This document shows positions 44,438-54,793 of a DNA stretch of 64,000 bases, piece by piece (within the stretch, counting starts at the first letter, position 1; each line of letters starts with the position of its first letter). The notes under the pieces were generated by a model that was not told the DNA's origin, did not search any database, and was given only the letters and a program-made list of their open reading frames with translations. The stretch is taken from assembly GCF_947172395.1 (NCBI RefSeq), contig NC_069093.1, forward strand, positions 9,769,561-9,833,560, in the 5' to 3' direction. The position numbers were made by a program, and so were the translations under genes. The DNA comes from Bicyclus anynana. Its lineage: Eukaryota; Arthropoda; Insecta; Lepidoptera; Nymphalidae.

Positions 44438-44530
44438 GTTAAAACAAACAAACATGTGTTTTGAACAGCGCGAAGGGTGAAAAGCGAAGAGAAATGGTCT
44501 AAACGTGCAAAAATACCTACACTCTGTGTA
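44438..44530 (+). repeat. Dispersed duplicate, copy 1
   Basis: AAAACAAACAAACATGTGTT, GGGTGAAAAGCGAAGAGAAA and an AACGTG end match 45589-45660. A second partial echo (AAAAATACCTA, then TGATCCGTTA) recurs at 44655-44715, suggesting older local duplication. Confidence 0.65.
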
Positions 44531-45232
44531 ACCGTTTGACTGAGCTGAGTGATCCGTTACGCAATACAATTAGATAAATCATAGTGAAGGATTGAAAACG
44601 AATTATTGCAAATGAAAACGATCAATATTGAGAGTTTTAAAATCGTTTGAATATACAAAAATACCTAAATTTTGTACGGCTCGAGTACTTGACTTAGCTT
44701 TGTGATCCGTTAACAAATGAAAACATTTGAAATTGAGAGTTTTAAAAATTGCTTTATTAGAATGTTTTACGCTATGACTAAAAAACATTAGATTAAAGGT
44801 TAAAGGTATATTAAAAAGGGGGGTTTCTGAAAATACTTCTGCTTAGATCAATAATTGTTGATATAAAGTATTGGATCTTTTTTTGTTTCGTTATTGGATC
44901 AACTTTTCCTGTCAACATTTTGTTGTTTATTCTGCGAAGGTTCAAATTCTTTTATATAATTCTTATAACCTTAATATTATATAAAGAGGATTTTTTTTAA
45001 TTGCCATTTGAAAGAATATATTTTGTAAAATAAACAAATTTGTATGACGTAATACAAACTAGTTTATTTTATTAACTAAATCACGTTAACATAAAATTTA
45101 GCATAGACAATTATTTGGAATTTAAAACTCAAGATGTATATTGAATAGAATAACGTATTCAAATTAGAAGACGATCTGTCTGTAGATATAAGACGTATTT
45201 AATTGTATTTACAATATCAAGTCCTTCTTGAG

Positions 45233-45498
45233 TTTTTTTTGACGTGACAACATCTTATAATTCGATGAAGCCGCACAACTCGGCTGCACACTCTAAAATA
45301 GATGACGTCATGCGTCGTTCCCTCGCTCTACTCGCTCGCCAACTTTTTTTTTAAGGAAATAAAGTAAATTCTGGTCTATGAAGATTATTAAACAGTATTT
45401 TAGAAAAACTAACATTTTCTTTTGAAAAATGTAACTATTCCATCAGTATTTTCTTATGACGTCACGTTCAACTATCGTCAGTAAACCGATTTTTTTTA
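45233..45498 (+). mobile_element. Repeat family with CRE palindrome, copy 3
   Basis: TTTTTTTTGACGTGACAACA, TGACGTCA (45303-45310), GCGTCGTTCCCTCGCTCTAC, TGGTCTATGAAGATTATTAA and ACTATCGTCAGTAAACCGAT. The longest of the three copies. Confidence 0.8.
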
Positions 45499-45588
45499 GT
45501 CAGGGATTATTTTTATAGTTTATTTTTTAAAAGAGTTTTATTTAACAACGGATTTAAGGAGATTGATGGGCATTCATTTTATTAATAT

Positions 45589-45660
45589 GTCAAAACAAAC
45601 AAACACATGTTTTAAACATCGAAAAGGGAGAAAAGCGGAGAGTAATGCCCGGAACGTGTC
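45589..45660 (+). repeat. Dispersed duplicate, copy 2
   Basis: CAAAACAAACAAACACATGT, AGGGAGAAAAGCGGAGAGTA and GGAACGTG match 44438-44530. Confidence 0.65.
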
Positions 45661-45861
45661 CAGCGGCAGTTAAATTGGAATTTTCTCACAATCCGCGCCA
45701 GTAATTTCGTTGGGGAGTGTATTTTCGGTGCAGTCGTAATCGGGTTAAAGAGACGACCAGCGGCGAACGTGCCGAGCCTACGGGACGTTTTGTAACTCTT
45801 ACTATTGGTAGTCGATTACTGTCACGACATGTGGAAATAGACAAATCCCTTCTCATTTATG
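45661..45861. other. CpG-richer unexplained segment
   Basis: ATCCGCGCCAGTAATTTCGT and GACCAGCGGCGAACGTGCCG. A frame is open on the plus strand into the SINE, but no domain is seen. Confidence 0.35.
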
Positions 45862-46193
45862 ACGGCCTCCGTGGCGCAGTGGTATGCGCGGTGGATTTAC
45901 AAAACGGAGGTCCTGGGTTCGATCCCCGACTGGGAAGATTGAGATTTTCTTAATTAGTCCAGGTCTGGCTGGTGGGAGGCTTCGGCCGTGGCTAATTACC
46001 CTACCGGCAAAGACGTACCGCCAAGCGATTTAGCGTTCCGGTACGATGCCGTGTATAAACCAAAAGGGGTGTGGATTTTCATCCTCCTCCTATCAAGTTA
46101 GCCCGCTTCCATCTTAGACTGCATCATCACTTACCATCAGGTGAGATTGTAGTCAAGGGCTAACTTGTAAAGAATAAAAAAAAAATAAAAATC
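45862..46193 (+). mobile_element. SINE-A copy, full length
   Basis: GGCCTCCGTGGCGCAGTGGT head, GGGTTCGATCCCCGACTGGG B-box, the full body, CAAGGGCTAACTTGTAAAGA and a poly-A-rich tail at 46176-46193. The best reference copy of the family here. Confidence 0.96.
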
Positions 46194-46424
46194 ATATCTA
46201 ACACTGACAGTCGCCACGCGAATTGCTTGGAAATGAAATGTATTACATGACAGGCTACTTATATACCTATTGTTAAATGGTGATAAACTAAAAAAGGATA
46301 AACCTGGCTGAGTTTGTTGTGGGCTCTTCTCGGACCAAGGCCAAGACCAAGTTTGGAACCCTCGTAGCTTTAATTTTAAGTTATCAGATGATTAATATCA
46401 CCATTATTTTAAGTTTAATATTAT

Positions 46425-46481
46425 TACCTGATGTTACGAAAGAGCTTGTAAAATGAATGAATTTTGAGTTTGACTTTGATT
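46425..46481 (+). mobile_element. LINE tail fragment
   Basis: GAGCTTGTAAAATGAATGAA then TTTTGAGTTTGACTTTGATT resembles the TGAATTT-type LINE 3' tail. Confidence 0.45.
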
Positions 46482-46628
46482 TGACCCGCGTAGTTTCCGT
46501 TCCCGTGGGAATATGGCAATAAAATTTTTGTGAAAGAATTGTTCAAATCTGTCCAGTATTTTCAGAGCCTATTAATTCAAATTAATTCAACACAATCAAA
46601 TCTTTCCTCGTTATAACATTAGTATAGA
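46482..46628 (-). mobile_element. Lep1-type Helitron, minus strand, 3' end lost
   Basis: GACCCGCGTAGTTTCCGTTC then ATTGTTCAAATCTGTCCAGT, ending ATAACATTAGTATAGA. Same subfamily as 25191-25392. Confidence 0.8.
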
Positions 46629-46784
46629 TTTTATTCTAAATCTAATAGATTTTATTCTAAGTCTAATAGGTCTACATTGATAACCTCTGACATCTGCGAG
46701 TACATAACTTGTTTTAGTGTGTAAGTTATTAATTAATTTGATGTCTCTTTAATTTTTTTTTGTGAATCAATGTAGCTACTTAAA

Positions 46785-47089
46785 ATGGTTATTCCGGTTC
46801 TAAAAACTCACACATACATACAAACCTATGTAAATGTCTTCACGCCTAATTCCAGTAGAGGTAAGCAAAGACCACGTCTTTACTTGCTACAAACATCGTA
46901 TAATATTATCTCCCTTGCTTCTTTTATTCTCACTCACTATGAGCTACTTGGTCTAGGATCCTTCACCTTAGAATTCCCCTTCCATCATTTTCATTTGCCT
47001 AATAAATCCCTTACATGTTTCTCTTCTTACAATTATCCCCTATACGTGCCTTTGTACTTGACGTCAATGATATAATCTGTAACATTTAT
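46785..47089 (+). other. 96-codon open frame in unexplained sequence
   Basis: The frame at 46785-47075 encodes a peptide rich in Ser, Leu, Tyr and Pro with no signal peptide or domain that I recognise. GGTAAGCAAAGACCACGTCT lies in it. Pyrimidine-rich sequence (CTTCTTTTATTCTCACTCAC) explains the open frame. I suspect a repeat fragment. Confidence 0.25.
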
Positions 47090-47269
47090 ATATGGACCAT
47101 GGATTTTTCCGGGATGAAAAGTTAGCTTATGTGTTAATCCAGGTTAAAATCTATTTCCATTCCAAATTTTAGCCAAATCGCTTTAGTAGCCCCAGCGCAA
47201 AGTAGGAACAAACATATTATATACTTACACACACACTTACAAACTTTCGCCTTTATAATATTTGTGTGA
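47090..47269 (-). mobile_element. Helitron-like repeat, minus strand
   Basis: TTCCAAATTTTAGCCAAATC, ACACACACTTACAAACTTTC and GCCTTTATAATATTTGTGTG follow the same order as 11455-11643. Confidence 0.6.
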
Positions 47270-47956
47270 TTTCACAAAGTCCTCTTAATAATAAAATGTA
47301 ACTAATCTTAAGATCTCGGATTAAACGTGTATTCATAAATAGATACCTAATAAATATTCTAACATCCTTCTTAAAAGGAACTCTCCTTCACGAAAAGGTT
47401 CGTCAATACCGAAGTATCACCAAACGTATCCCCGAATGTCTATCAAACAAAAGGCATACAACGTCGTCTACATTAAGCCCATCGTTTTGTAGTCCATGGA
47501 TTTCACAAAGTCCTTTAAATAATAAAATGTAACTAATCTTAAAATCTCGGAATATACATGTATTCCTAAATAGATGCCTAATAAATATTCTAACATATTA
47601 AAAGGAACTCTCATCCACGAAAAGGTTCGTCAATACCGAAGTATCACCAAACGTATCCCCGGATGTCTATCAAACAAAAGGCATATAACATTGTCTACAT
47701 TAAGCCCATCGTTTTGTAGTCCATGGATTTCACAAAGTCCTTTAAATAATAAAATGTAACTAATATTAAAATCTCGGAATATACGTGTATTCCTAAATAG
47801 ATACCTAATAAATATTCTAACATATTAAAAGGAACTTTCATCCACGAAAAGGTTCGTCAATACCGAAGTAATTCTCCAAACGAGTATTCCCGGATTTCTA
47901 TCAAACAAAAGGCATATAACGTCGTCTACATTAAGCCCATCGTTTTGTAGTCCATG
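47270..47956 (+). repeat. Three tandem copies of a 227-231-bp unit
   Basis: Units start TTTCACAAAGTCCT at 47270, 47501 and 47728. They share ATAAAATGTAACTAATCTTA, GGTTCGTCAATACCGAAGTA, CTATCAAACAAAAGGCAT and CCATCGTTTTGTAGTCCATG. Identity is high by eye. Part of the unit is open in one frame (RQYRSITKRIPGCLSNKRH), so it may derive from coding DNA. Confidence 0.93.
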
Positions 47957-48149
47957 TTAGGGGAACAGGCGGCATCTCAAATTCCGTGCGCTGTCCGTTC
48001 ACATGGACTGCATCGTAATACTGACCCGTACACGCACTGGAATTTGTCCTTATTCACTGCCACCGCCTAAGTGCCCACCTCGAATTATCATCGTAAACGG
48101 TGATATTGATGGGTCTATCGTGCAATAGGTTTGAAGTTGGCAACGGTCA
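47957..48149. other. CpG-richer sequence after the tandem array
   Basis: ATCTCAAATTCCGTGCGCTG and CACTGCCACCGCCTAAGTGC. Composition is coding-like, but no domain is assigned. Confidence 0.3.
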
Positions 48150-48430
48150 AGTAGAGCAAAGTTTACAAGCACTTTTGATACGTCAGTTGACTATTTGTAA
48201 AGATTCTACCACCGGTTCGGAGGGCTCTGCTTCGAAGAAACCGGCAAGAAACTCAACAGTTGCACTTTAAAAAAATCATACAATAATATAATTAACAATT
48301 GATGACAACATTACAATTTCTTATAGTTTTACTTCCTGTGTGAAGGTGGAAGCTGATCCAATAGCCTATAAGCATCTTTATCATTAAGGAACTCATCAAT
48401 GGTGTAGTGACCTCGACTAAGTAATTTTTT
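48150..48430 (-). mobile_element. LINE 3' end, minus strand
   Basis: AGTTTACAAGCACTTTTGAT, TAAAGATTCTACCACCGGTT, GGCAAGAAACTCAACAGTTG and AAGGTGGAAGCTGATCCAAT. It is the reverse of 23705-23926 and keeps more of the body. Confidence 0.8.
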
Positions 48431-49583
48431 TTAACACATTGCTTAAAGCTATGCATTGGCAGGTCCATCACAGTCTTGGGTTGTTATAGAACACACCCAA
48501 ACCTACGATGTGTAAGTGCAGTGGTATGTTTAAATTTTCATTGTTATCAGCTTAGCAAACAGGCCTCCCTGAGATGGGGCTTAGATTATGTTAATGATGG
48601 TGACCGGGGTTGATGGCTTAACGTGCTCTCTACTTGCTAAAATTCTGCGTTTTCTATTCTGTGGTCTCTATCAAACTAAAGCTGTTAAATTGTGAAACAC
48701 TCAACTAACTTTCTTACCGTTTAATTCGACTTTTAATATTATATAACCTCAAAATAAACAGATTTTATAATCTGTGAGAATAATAACTCGCCATTGTTGT
48801 ATGCAAACTCTGAGACATATAATATAATACATTTTTTTAGAAAATTTACAAAAATTTCATATTCAATGGGTGTACGCCGATGAAACAGAATTACCCAAAA
48901 ACATAAAGACGTTTTTTATGAATATCTTCGCTATACAAGGAAAAGCTTTAAGGTGGATAGGTTATTACTCACCTTTATAGGCAGTAATATTGAATTATGA
49001 TCACTCCAAGTACACCATACCCAGATTCTAATGATAATTGCGGACATAGCTTAAACGATGGCTTGCCAAATTCAGATTGGAATAATTTCTTAAAGGAAAT
49101 TTTTACTTGCTCCAAAAATTGTTGATTGCTTTTAAGAAGTGCTTAGTGAAATCGACGCAGCGATGGAATTTCATCAAGATTTTCCTTATCAGGAAGCTCT
49201 TTTATCTAGTTAAATAAGGTTAGTCCACGTAGGAAAGGCGATACTGGAATTAAATTTTCTTTTGAATTTTCCTGCTTTTTGAGAATAAACGATATTCCTG
49301 CGTTTAAATGTTTTCCACAATCGCCTTGTTTTCAATACCTTACCTTACCTTCTCTACCTAAATAAGTACTTAAACGTGCTAAAAATTATCCGTTTCGTTT
49401 GTCACTTTTTTTTGGTATTCCCGTGATGATGTTAACAGACAACATCTGTCTGATGTTGTCACAGGAAATTATTGGTTAGGTACAGGCACTTGATAGTGGC
49501 AATCGAATAAAAACTCCTACAGAAAATCTGTGCTCAGAACCAGTAGACCAGTACTGAGATTTGTTGGTTAAATTTATGAACAC
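48431..49583. other. No gene recognised
   Basis: AT-rich with no supported feature. ACAACATCTGTCTGATGTTGT at 49440-49460 is a local palindrome. Confidence 0.4.
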
Positions 49584-49690
49584 ACTAGCGGACGCCTGCG
49601 ACTTCGTTCGCCCTTAAACCTCTTTAATTGTTAGCGGATACCTGCTAACTACAGACTACCCTGCCAAATTAAATTTGTACGTCAAGCAGT
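49584..49690 (-). mobile_element. Helitron 3' end, minus strand, truncated
   Basis: CTAGCGGACGCCTGCGACTT then CGTTCGCCC is the reverse of GGGCGAAGTCGCAGGCGTCCGCTAG. Confidence 0.75.
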
Positions 49691-49717
49691 TTTCGAGATT
49701 TCGTAAATGCGTAAGTA

Positions 49718-49980
49718 AGTAAGTCTGCCTCCGAATCCAGAGGGTGTAGATTCAAATCCAGTCCGGGGCATGCACCTCCGACTTTTCAGTTGTGTGCATT
49801 TTGAGAAATTAAATATTACGTGTCTCAAACGGTGAAGGAAAAATATCGTGAGGTGAGTGAGCGTGTGTGAAGTCTGCCAATCCACATTGGGCCAGCGTGG
49901 TGGACTATTGCCTAGCCCCTCTCATACTGAGAGGAGACTCGAGCTCAGCAATGAGCTGAATATGGGTTGATAATGATGAC
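49718..49980 (+). mobile_element. SINE-B copy, 5'-truncated
   Basis: Starts at GTCTGCCTCCGAATCCAGAG (A-box lost), then AGTCCGGGGCATGCACCTCC, CTCATACTGAGAGGAGACTC and ATATGGGTTGATAATGATGA. Confidence 0.9.
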
Positions 49981-50633
49981 CTTTGGCATTTATAAATTGA
50001 GGTTAAAGTTTATAATGTTCTATTCCATTGTAACATGCAATTGCCTAAAACAATAACTATTTCATTTGGGACAAGCGACATGTGGCGTTGCTAACAATAG
50101 ACTTTGATTAATTTGTCGTTAGATTTATGGCTTTCATAAATCAACGAGTGCAAATAAGTCACCTGACCAATATTTGCAGCTGGATTGATATTTTGACCTC
50201 TGCATACTGTAATCTCTGTACTCCGATGTTTAACTAGCAATGGATATTATATGGCTTATTATTGTCACCCGTAAATTTAGTTTGAGATGTCCATACTAAA
50301 AAATCAATTGTCCAAGCTTAAGAAATAATTATTCAATTCATTCTTAACTTTGTGCATGTCCAAAAAGTAACTGAATTTCAAATTATAGTAAACAAATGAA
50401 ATTGTTAAACAAAAAATATTTCAACAATATTTTATTTAAAATTTTATACTTTGACTTTTTTTAACTAAGTGATATTTTTGCTAAGTAATTTTTAAAACAT
50501 ACAATTAATATGTAGGTATTTTTTATCCTTTTAGTAGAAAAAATTTCTTTGTTAACATTATTTGTCACCAATGGAGAATGATAATGATCTTCCCACAAAA
50601 CGGTGAAAAAATTATCATTAAATATTTTAAAAT
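49981..50633. other. AT-rich DNA, no gene
   Basis: No feature recognised. Confidence 0.45.
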
Positions 50634-50695
50634 AGCCGAGTGGCTAACCCTTCTCATTCCGAGAGGAACTCGAGCTCAGCAGTGAGCCAAATATG
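50634..50695 (+). mobile_element. SINE-B 3' relic
   Basis: AGTGGCTAACCCTTCTCATT, CCGAGAGGAACTCGAGCTCA, GCAGTGAGCCAAATATG. Confidence 0.7.
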
Positions 50696-51074
50696 TAGTA
50701 TACGTCCGCATAATAAGCGTAATAACTCCAAGTAGCGATTAGGAACTCTTTTAGGTAATAAAACCAGTGTAAAAAAAACATTTGCCGCTCCATATTCATA
50801 TAAAGAGCTTCACATTTTGGAATTTAAATGTTTTGCACGATATATTCGGAAAAAATCATTTTAAGCTTGGATTTTGTGGAGTCTTAGTCGCTCGGAACGA
50901 GTTTCGAAAAAAAGGTAATTCGTGGGAACCGCAACGTGAGCGTGTTTCACTAATTGTAGGGACGAGTATGTGCTTATATGAAAGCATTTTTAACCATTTC
51001 CAAAAAAAAAAGAAAGAGAGGTTTCTATTCGGCATGTTTCATTTTCATTTTCAATGTGAAAATTTATTTCGAAA
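50696..51074. other. No supported gene
   Basis: A 139-codon plus-strand frame begins at 50782 and continues through the antisense of the LINE fragment. It is Phe- and Lys-rich without a domain and is not called. Confidence 0.4.
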
Positions 51075-51450
51075 GTTCTTCTTCTTAATCGTACACTCTT
51101 GGCAGAGTGGTCGTGGTTGCAGCGAAGAGCGACGCCGTCTGTGCAATGCTCCTCCACTTTTGGCGATTGGCTGCATTTTGAGTACACTCCGCCAAAGATG
51201 ACTGTGTAGAAGCCTTAACTAAATCCGTCCAGCGGGTTGGAGATCGGCCTCTGGATCTTTTGCCTTGGACTTGCCCTTGCACTACCGACCGTTCTATAGA
51301 ATCATGATTTCTGGAGATGTGGCCAAAGAACTTTAAGACCTGTAAAAGTACAGTCGACGAAAGCTTCGGAAGATTTCGGAAGTATTTTGGGTAATATGGG
51401 TAATATAATATATTGGATAGAAGCAGAACTTTGCGGAAGTTCATCATGAA
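51075..51450 (-). pseudogene. Non-LTR retrotransposon ORF2 C-terminus, minus strand
   Basis: The minus-strand frame includes FFGHISRNHDSIERSVVQGQ, VQGKRSRGRSPTRWTDLV and NRQKWRSIAQ, ending LPRVYD and a stop. The motif GHxxR...RGRxPTRWxD is the hallmark of the extreme C-terminus in many insect LINEs, distinct from the RTE copies in this window. The N-terminal endonuclease and RT domains are missing. It ends near AGAAGAAGAACTTTCG. Confidence 0.8.
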
Positions 51451-51500
51451 TAAATAATAAATTATTTATTTTGCTTTTGTCCGACCGCCGAAAAGCCGAC

Positions 51501-51619
51501 GAACCCATGCGACAACGTCACCCAGGTCCGACAAAATACTCTCTACGTACGTTTCACCGCGAAACCGGAGCATCCTCAGGAGATGTTTACTCTACAACGT
51601 GCAATTGACTATGCAATAG
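51501..51619 (-). repeat. LINE-derived segment, left copy of a direct duplication
   Basis: GAACCCATGCGACAACGTCA through GTGCAATTGACTATGCAATAG. It repeats at 51951-52066 with few changes. Minus-strand reading fits a LINE body flowing into the C-terminus at 51450. Confidence 0.85.
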
Positions 51620-51942
51620 TTTTTTTTTTTTTATTCTTTACAAGTTAGTCCTTGACTACAATCTCACCTGATGGTAAGTGATGATGCAGTCTAAGATGGA
51701 AGCGGGCTAACTTGTTAGGAGGAGGATGAAAATCCACACCCCTTTCGGTTTCTACACGGCATCGTACCGGAACGCTAAATCGCTTGGCGGTACGTCTTTA
51801 CCGGTAGGGTGGTAACTAGCCACGGCCGAAGCCTCCCACCAGCCAGACCTGGACCGGTTAAGAAAATCTCAATCTGCCCAGCCGGGGATCGAACCCAGAA
51901 CCTCCGTTTTGTAAATCCACCGCGCATACCACTGCGCCCACG
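51620..51942 (-). mobile_element. SINE-A copy, minus strand, full length
   Basis: Poly-T at 51620-51631, complete body, B-box reverse GCCGGGGATCGAACCC, and ACCACTGCGCCCACGT at the head, where GGAGGCC is lost. It is flanked on both sides by the 120-bp duplicated segment. Confidence 0.94.
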
Positions 51943-51950
51943 TCGACAAC

Positions 51951-52066
51951 GAACCCATGCGACAACGTCACCCAGGTCCGACAAAATACTCTCCACGTAC
52001 GTTTCATGAAACCGGAGCATCCTCAGGAGATGTTGACTCTACAACGTGCAATTGACTTTGCAATAG
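51951..52066 (-). repeat. LINE-derived segment, right copy of a direct duplication
   Basis: Same sequence as 51501-51619, with a 3-4-bp deletion (CACCGCGAA to CATGAA) and a few substitutions. Confidence 0.85.
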
Positions 52067-52177
52067 TCCATTCTTTTCTGATGCGTCACGACCCGACAAG
52101 TCAGACAAATATAAATCCGGCTTCATAGAATAAATAAACTTAGCTTTAGCGTTTTTTATATTCTGTGGTTGTAGCAA

Positions 52178-52360
52178 ATGGAAAACCTAAAGCTAAAACT
52201 AGCCATCGTTTATATTCTAGCTTTTGTTGAAAATATTTGTGCAAGGACCAACTATTCTAAACTTTCACATTACAATGAACCGACAGTTATCCGCCAAAAT
52301 GAACGGTGGATAAACTCTCGGCGAGTCAACTTACCACAAATCTGCATTTCAAATACATAA
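52178..52360 (+). CDS. Candidate small secreted peptide, 60 aa (weak)
   Basis: ATG in the context GCAAATGG. The first 22 residues (MENLKLKLAIVYILAFVENI then CA) look like a signal peptide: a lysine-bearing start, a 10-residue hydrophobic core and a cleavable ICA|R site. The mature part would be 38 residues, basic, with one RR pair and one Cys near the end, then a TAA. TTTTTTATATTCTGTGGTTGTAG just upstream resembles a splice acceptor. No family is recognised. By chance, AT-rich DNA often yields such hydrophobic starts, so this stays tentative. Confidence 0.25.
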   Translation: MENLKLKLAIVYILAFVENICARTNYSKLSHYNEPTVIRQNERWINSRRVNLPQICISNT

Positions 52361-52589
52361 CTGGCTCACAAACACCTGGCTTATACTTGCTACCCTGTTA
52401 ATTATATCTATAATTACTAGCGGTTTTAACAACGTGGTTTCCGTACTCAGGGTAATATGTCGATGGATATTATAGCCTGTTTCTCGCTGATAGTGTAGAT
52501 TTGCATCGATGAGATGGTTTCACTGATAAATGGTGGAAAATCTCGCTTATAATAAATTAAGTAAATAAATATATTACACATATCATTGG
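52361..52589. other. No feature recognised
   Basis: No repeat or exon call. Confidence 0.4.
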
Positions 52590-52668
52590 ACCGCGTGGCG
52601 CTGCGTGTATGCTGACCCTGCTTTCTGCATCCACGGTCGTGGGTTCGATTCCCACAACTGGAAAGTAT
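52590..52668 (+). mobile_element. SINE-C tRNA-like head
   Basis: GACCGCGTGGCGCTGCGTGT, ACCCTGCTTTCTGCATCCAC, GGTCGTGGGTTCGATTCCCA and CAACTGGAAAG. The A- and B-boxes are clear. GTATTTGTGTGTTGATGCAG follows, as in the other members. Confidence 0.8.
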
Positions 52669-53667
52669 TTGTGTGTTGATGCAGAGTATGTAAAGATTCA
52701 AAAATAAGCTATTTCTTAAAATATCTTTGCTTATTAAATTTCCGTTTATATTAATATTTGACGAAAAATAAAAAAAAATTGTCATCAATATTTGATTTCT
52801 TACTAGAAAATTAACTAAAACCTATCTAGCCATACTCTGTGTATGTTTCAGTGTGATTATGTAAATTCAGGTAAAATCGATGGCAGATACAACTAGATAC
52901 CTATTTATTGTATAATAAAGCATTGATATTTAAATAATTTTGAAAACATATTTGAAAGTCTAATACGGAACATCTAAAGTCTGACAATCACAGGCAAATG
53001 TCGATATTCGTAATTATTCTAAAATGTTCAGAATTATTTATAATTAATCTGCATATTATTATAAAATTTGCAACATTTCTAAAGCAGAATTTTTACAAAG
53101 TTATTTTAAATGTAAAATTGGGTTTACATCAAACCCAATTTGACAGAGGAAACGCAAAAGAAAATTTCATAAATTACGTGGATTTTTGTAGAAAATTGAC
53201 TAAGCCCAATAACACTTCACCACCGGCGCTAATAAAATAAACCATCCGAAAAATCCACAAAGGGTAGCCGGTGAAAATGACGCGTCACTTGCAGGCGAGG
53301 GGTTACAATCGAATCGTGTTATATGGTGCTGTATGGAAATAGTATCGACTTTTTTTAAACACGACAAAATAGATACCACATCCCTTCTTTTTGACTTTTC
53401 ATAAAGTTCACGGAGAAATTGGATAGAAAACAAATCAAATTCAAACATTTTAGTAGAGAATAAAGTTTACAAGTACTTTAAGTACTCAACGACAAGTTTG
53501 TCTGGTTGTAGTTACTGGGTAGGTATATGGTTTGATATAGTTTTCTACAATGTGTACTGCTTGTATCAATAATTATGTACTAATTAAATTATTAAAAGTA
53601 TACCTTACTACTAAGTGAGTTAAGAGTATTATTTTTTAATTTGAAATAATAGGAACTGAAGTTCGTA
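52669..53667. other. AT-rich DNA, no gene
   Basis: CGGCGCTAATAAAATAAACC and GCAGGCGAGGGGTTACAATC near 53225-53310 are slightly GC-rich but unassigned. Confidence 0.4.
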
Positions 53668-53862
53668 ATTTTTTTTTAATGTTTACAAGTTAGCCCTTGA
53701 CTACAATCTCACCTGATGGTAAGTGATGATGATCTAAGATGGAAGCGAGCTAAATTGTTAGTAGTATGAAAATCCACAGCCCTTTCGGTTTCTACACGAC
53801 ATCGTACCGGAACGCTAAATCGCTTGGCGGTACGTCTTTGTTGGTAGGGTGGGTAGGGTAAT
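53668..53862 (-). mobile_element. SINE-A copy, minus strand, head missing
   Basis: Poly-T at the left, TTACAAGTTAGCCCTTGACT, the body to CGGTACGTCTTTGTTGGTAG. The tRNA-like head is absent. Confidence 0.9.
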
Positions 53863-54189
53863 GTTCCTAATATTTAGTTCCAGTAAGAAACGGTTCATAA
53901 TATAAATAATATGAATTGATCGTGATGAAATTAAAGTGTGCAAATGTAAATAAAATGCTATTTTGCATATGACAGCTTCAGTTCTCTAAACTTATTACTA
54001 CGACATACCTATAGTCAGGGATATAGAAAATGCCTTGAAACTTTCAAAGAAAATCAGTAGGAGCATGTGGGATACAAAAATAACTTTTTAACTGTCTTCC
54101 GGTATAAAAATTAAGTCGGTTAATAAAAGTAAATAGCATTATTATAAGTAATATAAATTATTTTAATATTTGTTCTGTAAGTTTTGAGC
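53863..54189. other. No feature recognised
   Basis: AAAATTAAGTCGGTTAATAA at 54107 resembles an ACCGACTTC-family MITE end. Confidence 0.4.
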
Positions 54190-54340
54190 TCAATATAACC
54201 CGAGCTTAACCGTCGTCGGCCGCGTCAGCAAGACGCCGTCGGTCGGTCATTGTCGTAGACATCACGTCAAAATTGCATCTCAAATACGCGCTCTCCGGAA
54301 ATCGGATAAGGCGTCCGGATAGAAAATTGATCGTCTCTCC
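54190..54340. other. CpG-rich patch, unexplained
   Basis: AACCGTCGTCGGCCGCGTCA, GACGCCGTCGGTCGGTCATT and CGCGCTCTCCGGAAATCGGA stand out in AT-rich DNA. It could be a promoter, an exon or a transposon fragment. A SINE-C relic follows at 54380. Confidence 0.35.
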
Positions 54341-54379
54341 CATAATACGAGTATACACTATGTATATAATTCTATTGCA

Positions 54380-54450
54380 GATGGTAGTGACCCTGCTCGT
54401 TTCGTCCAAGTTCGTAGGTTTGATTACTACAACTGAAAAATATTTGTGTA
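54380..54450 (+). mobile_element. SINE-C relic
   Basis: GATGGTAGTGACCCTGCTCG, AAGTTCGTAGGTTTGATTAC and TACAACTGAAAAATATTTGT match SINE-C order with a decayed B-box. Confidence 0.65.
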
Positions 54451-54663
54451 GTGAACATCAGGTAATATAAAATTATTATCTTAATATTACCCAGATAAAG
54501 GTACACCGATAATACTAGCTACCAGCGGCGAAGAGTTCATGCAAGCCGATTCCCTCCGGTTTACCTTTAAAAAACCATGCATTTTCATTGTATTGTATCT
54601 AGATATATGAGCAACCAGAGCTTGTATCATATGAATTTCCTTTCTTTGGGACAGTTTACCTTT

Positions 54664-54793
54664 TCTTTTATTCTTTACAAGTCCCTTGACTACAATCTCA
54701 CCTCATGGTAAGTGATGATGCAATCTAAGATCCTCCTAATCAAGCCTCCGTCTTGTAAATCTACCGCGCATACCACTGCGCCACTCCGACTGT
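54664..54793 (-). mobile_element. SINE-A copy with large internal deletion
   Basis: Tail and 3' body (CTTTACAAGTCCCTTGACTA, CAGTCTAAGAT-like) join directly to the head region (CCTCCGTCTTGTAAATCTAC, ACCACTGCGCCAC). Confidence 0.88.

Noticed and set aside
50782..51201. 139-codon plus-strand frame
   Set aside because: Its second half is antisense to the LINE C-terminus at 51075-51450, and the first half is low-complexity AT-rich sequence with no domain.
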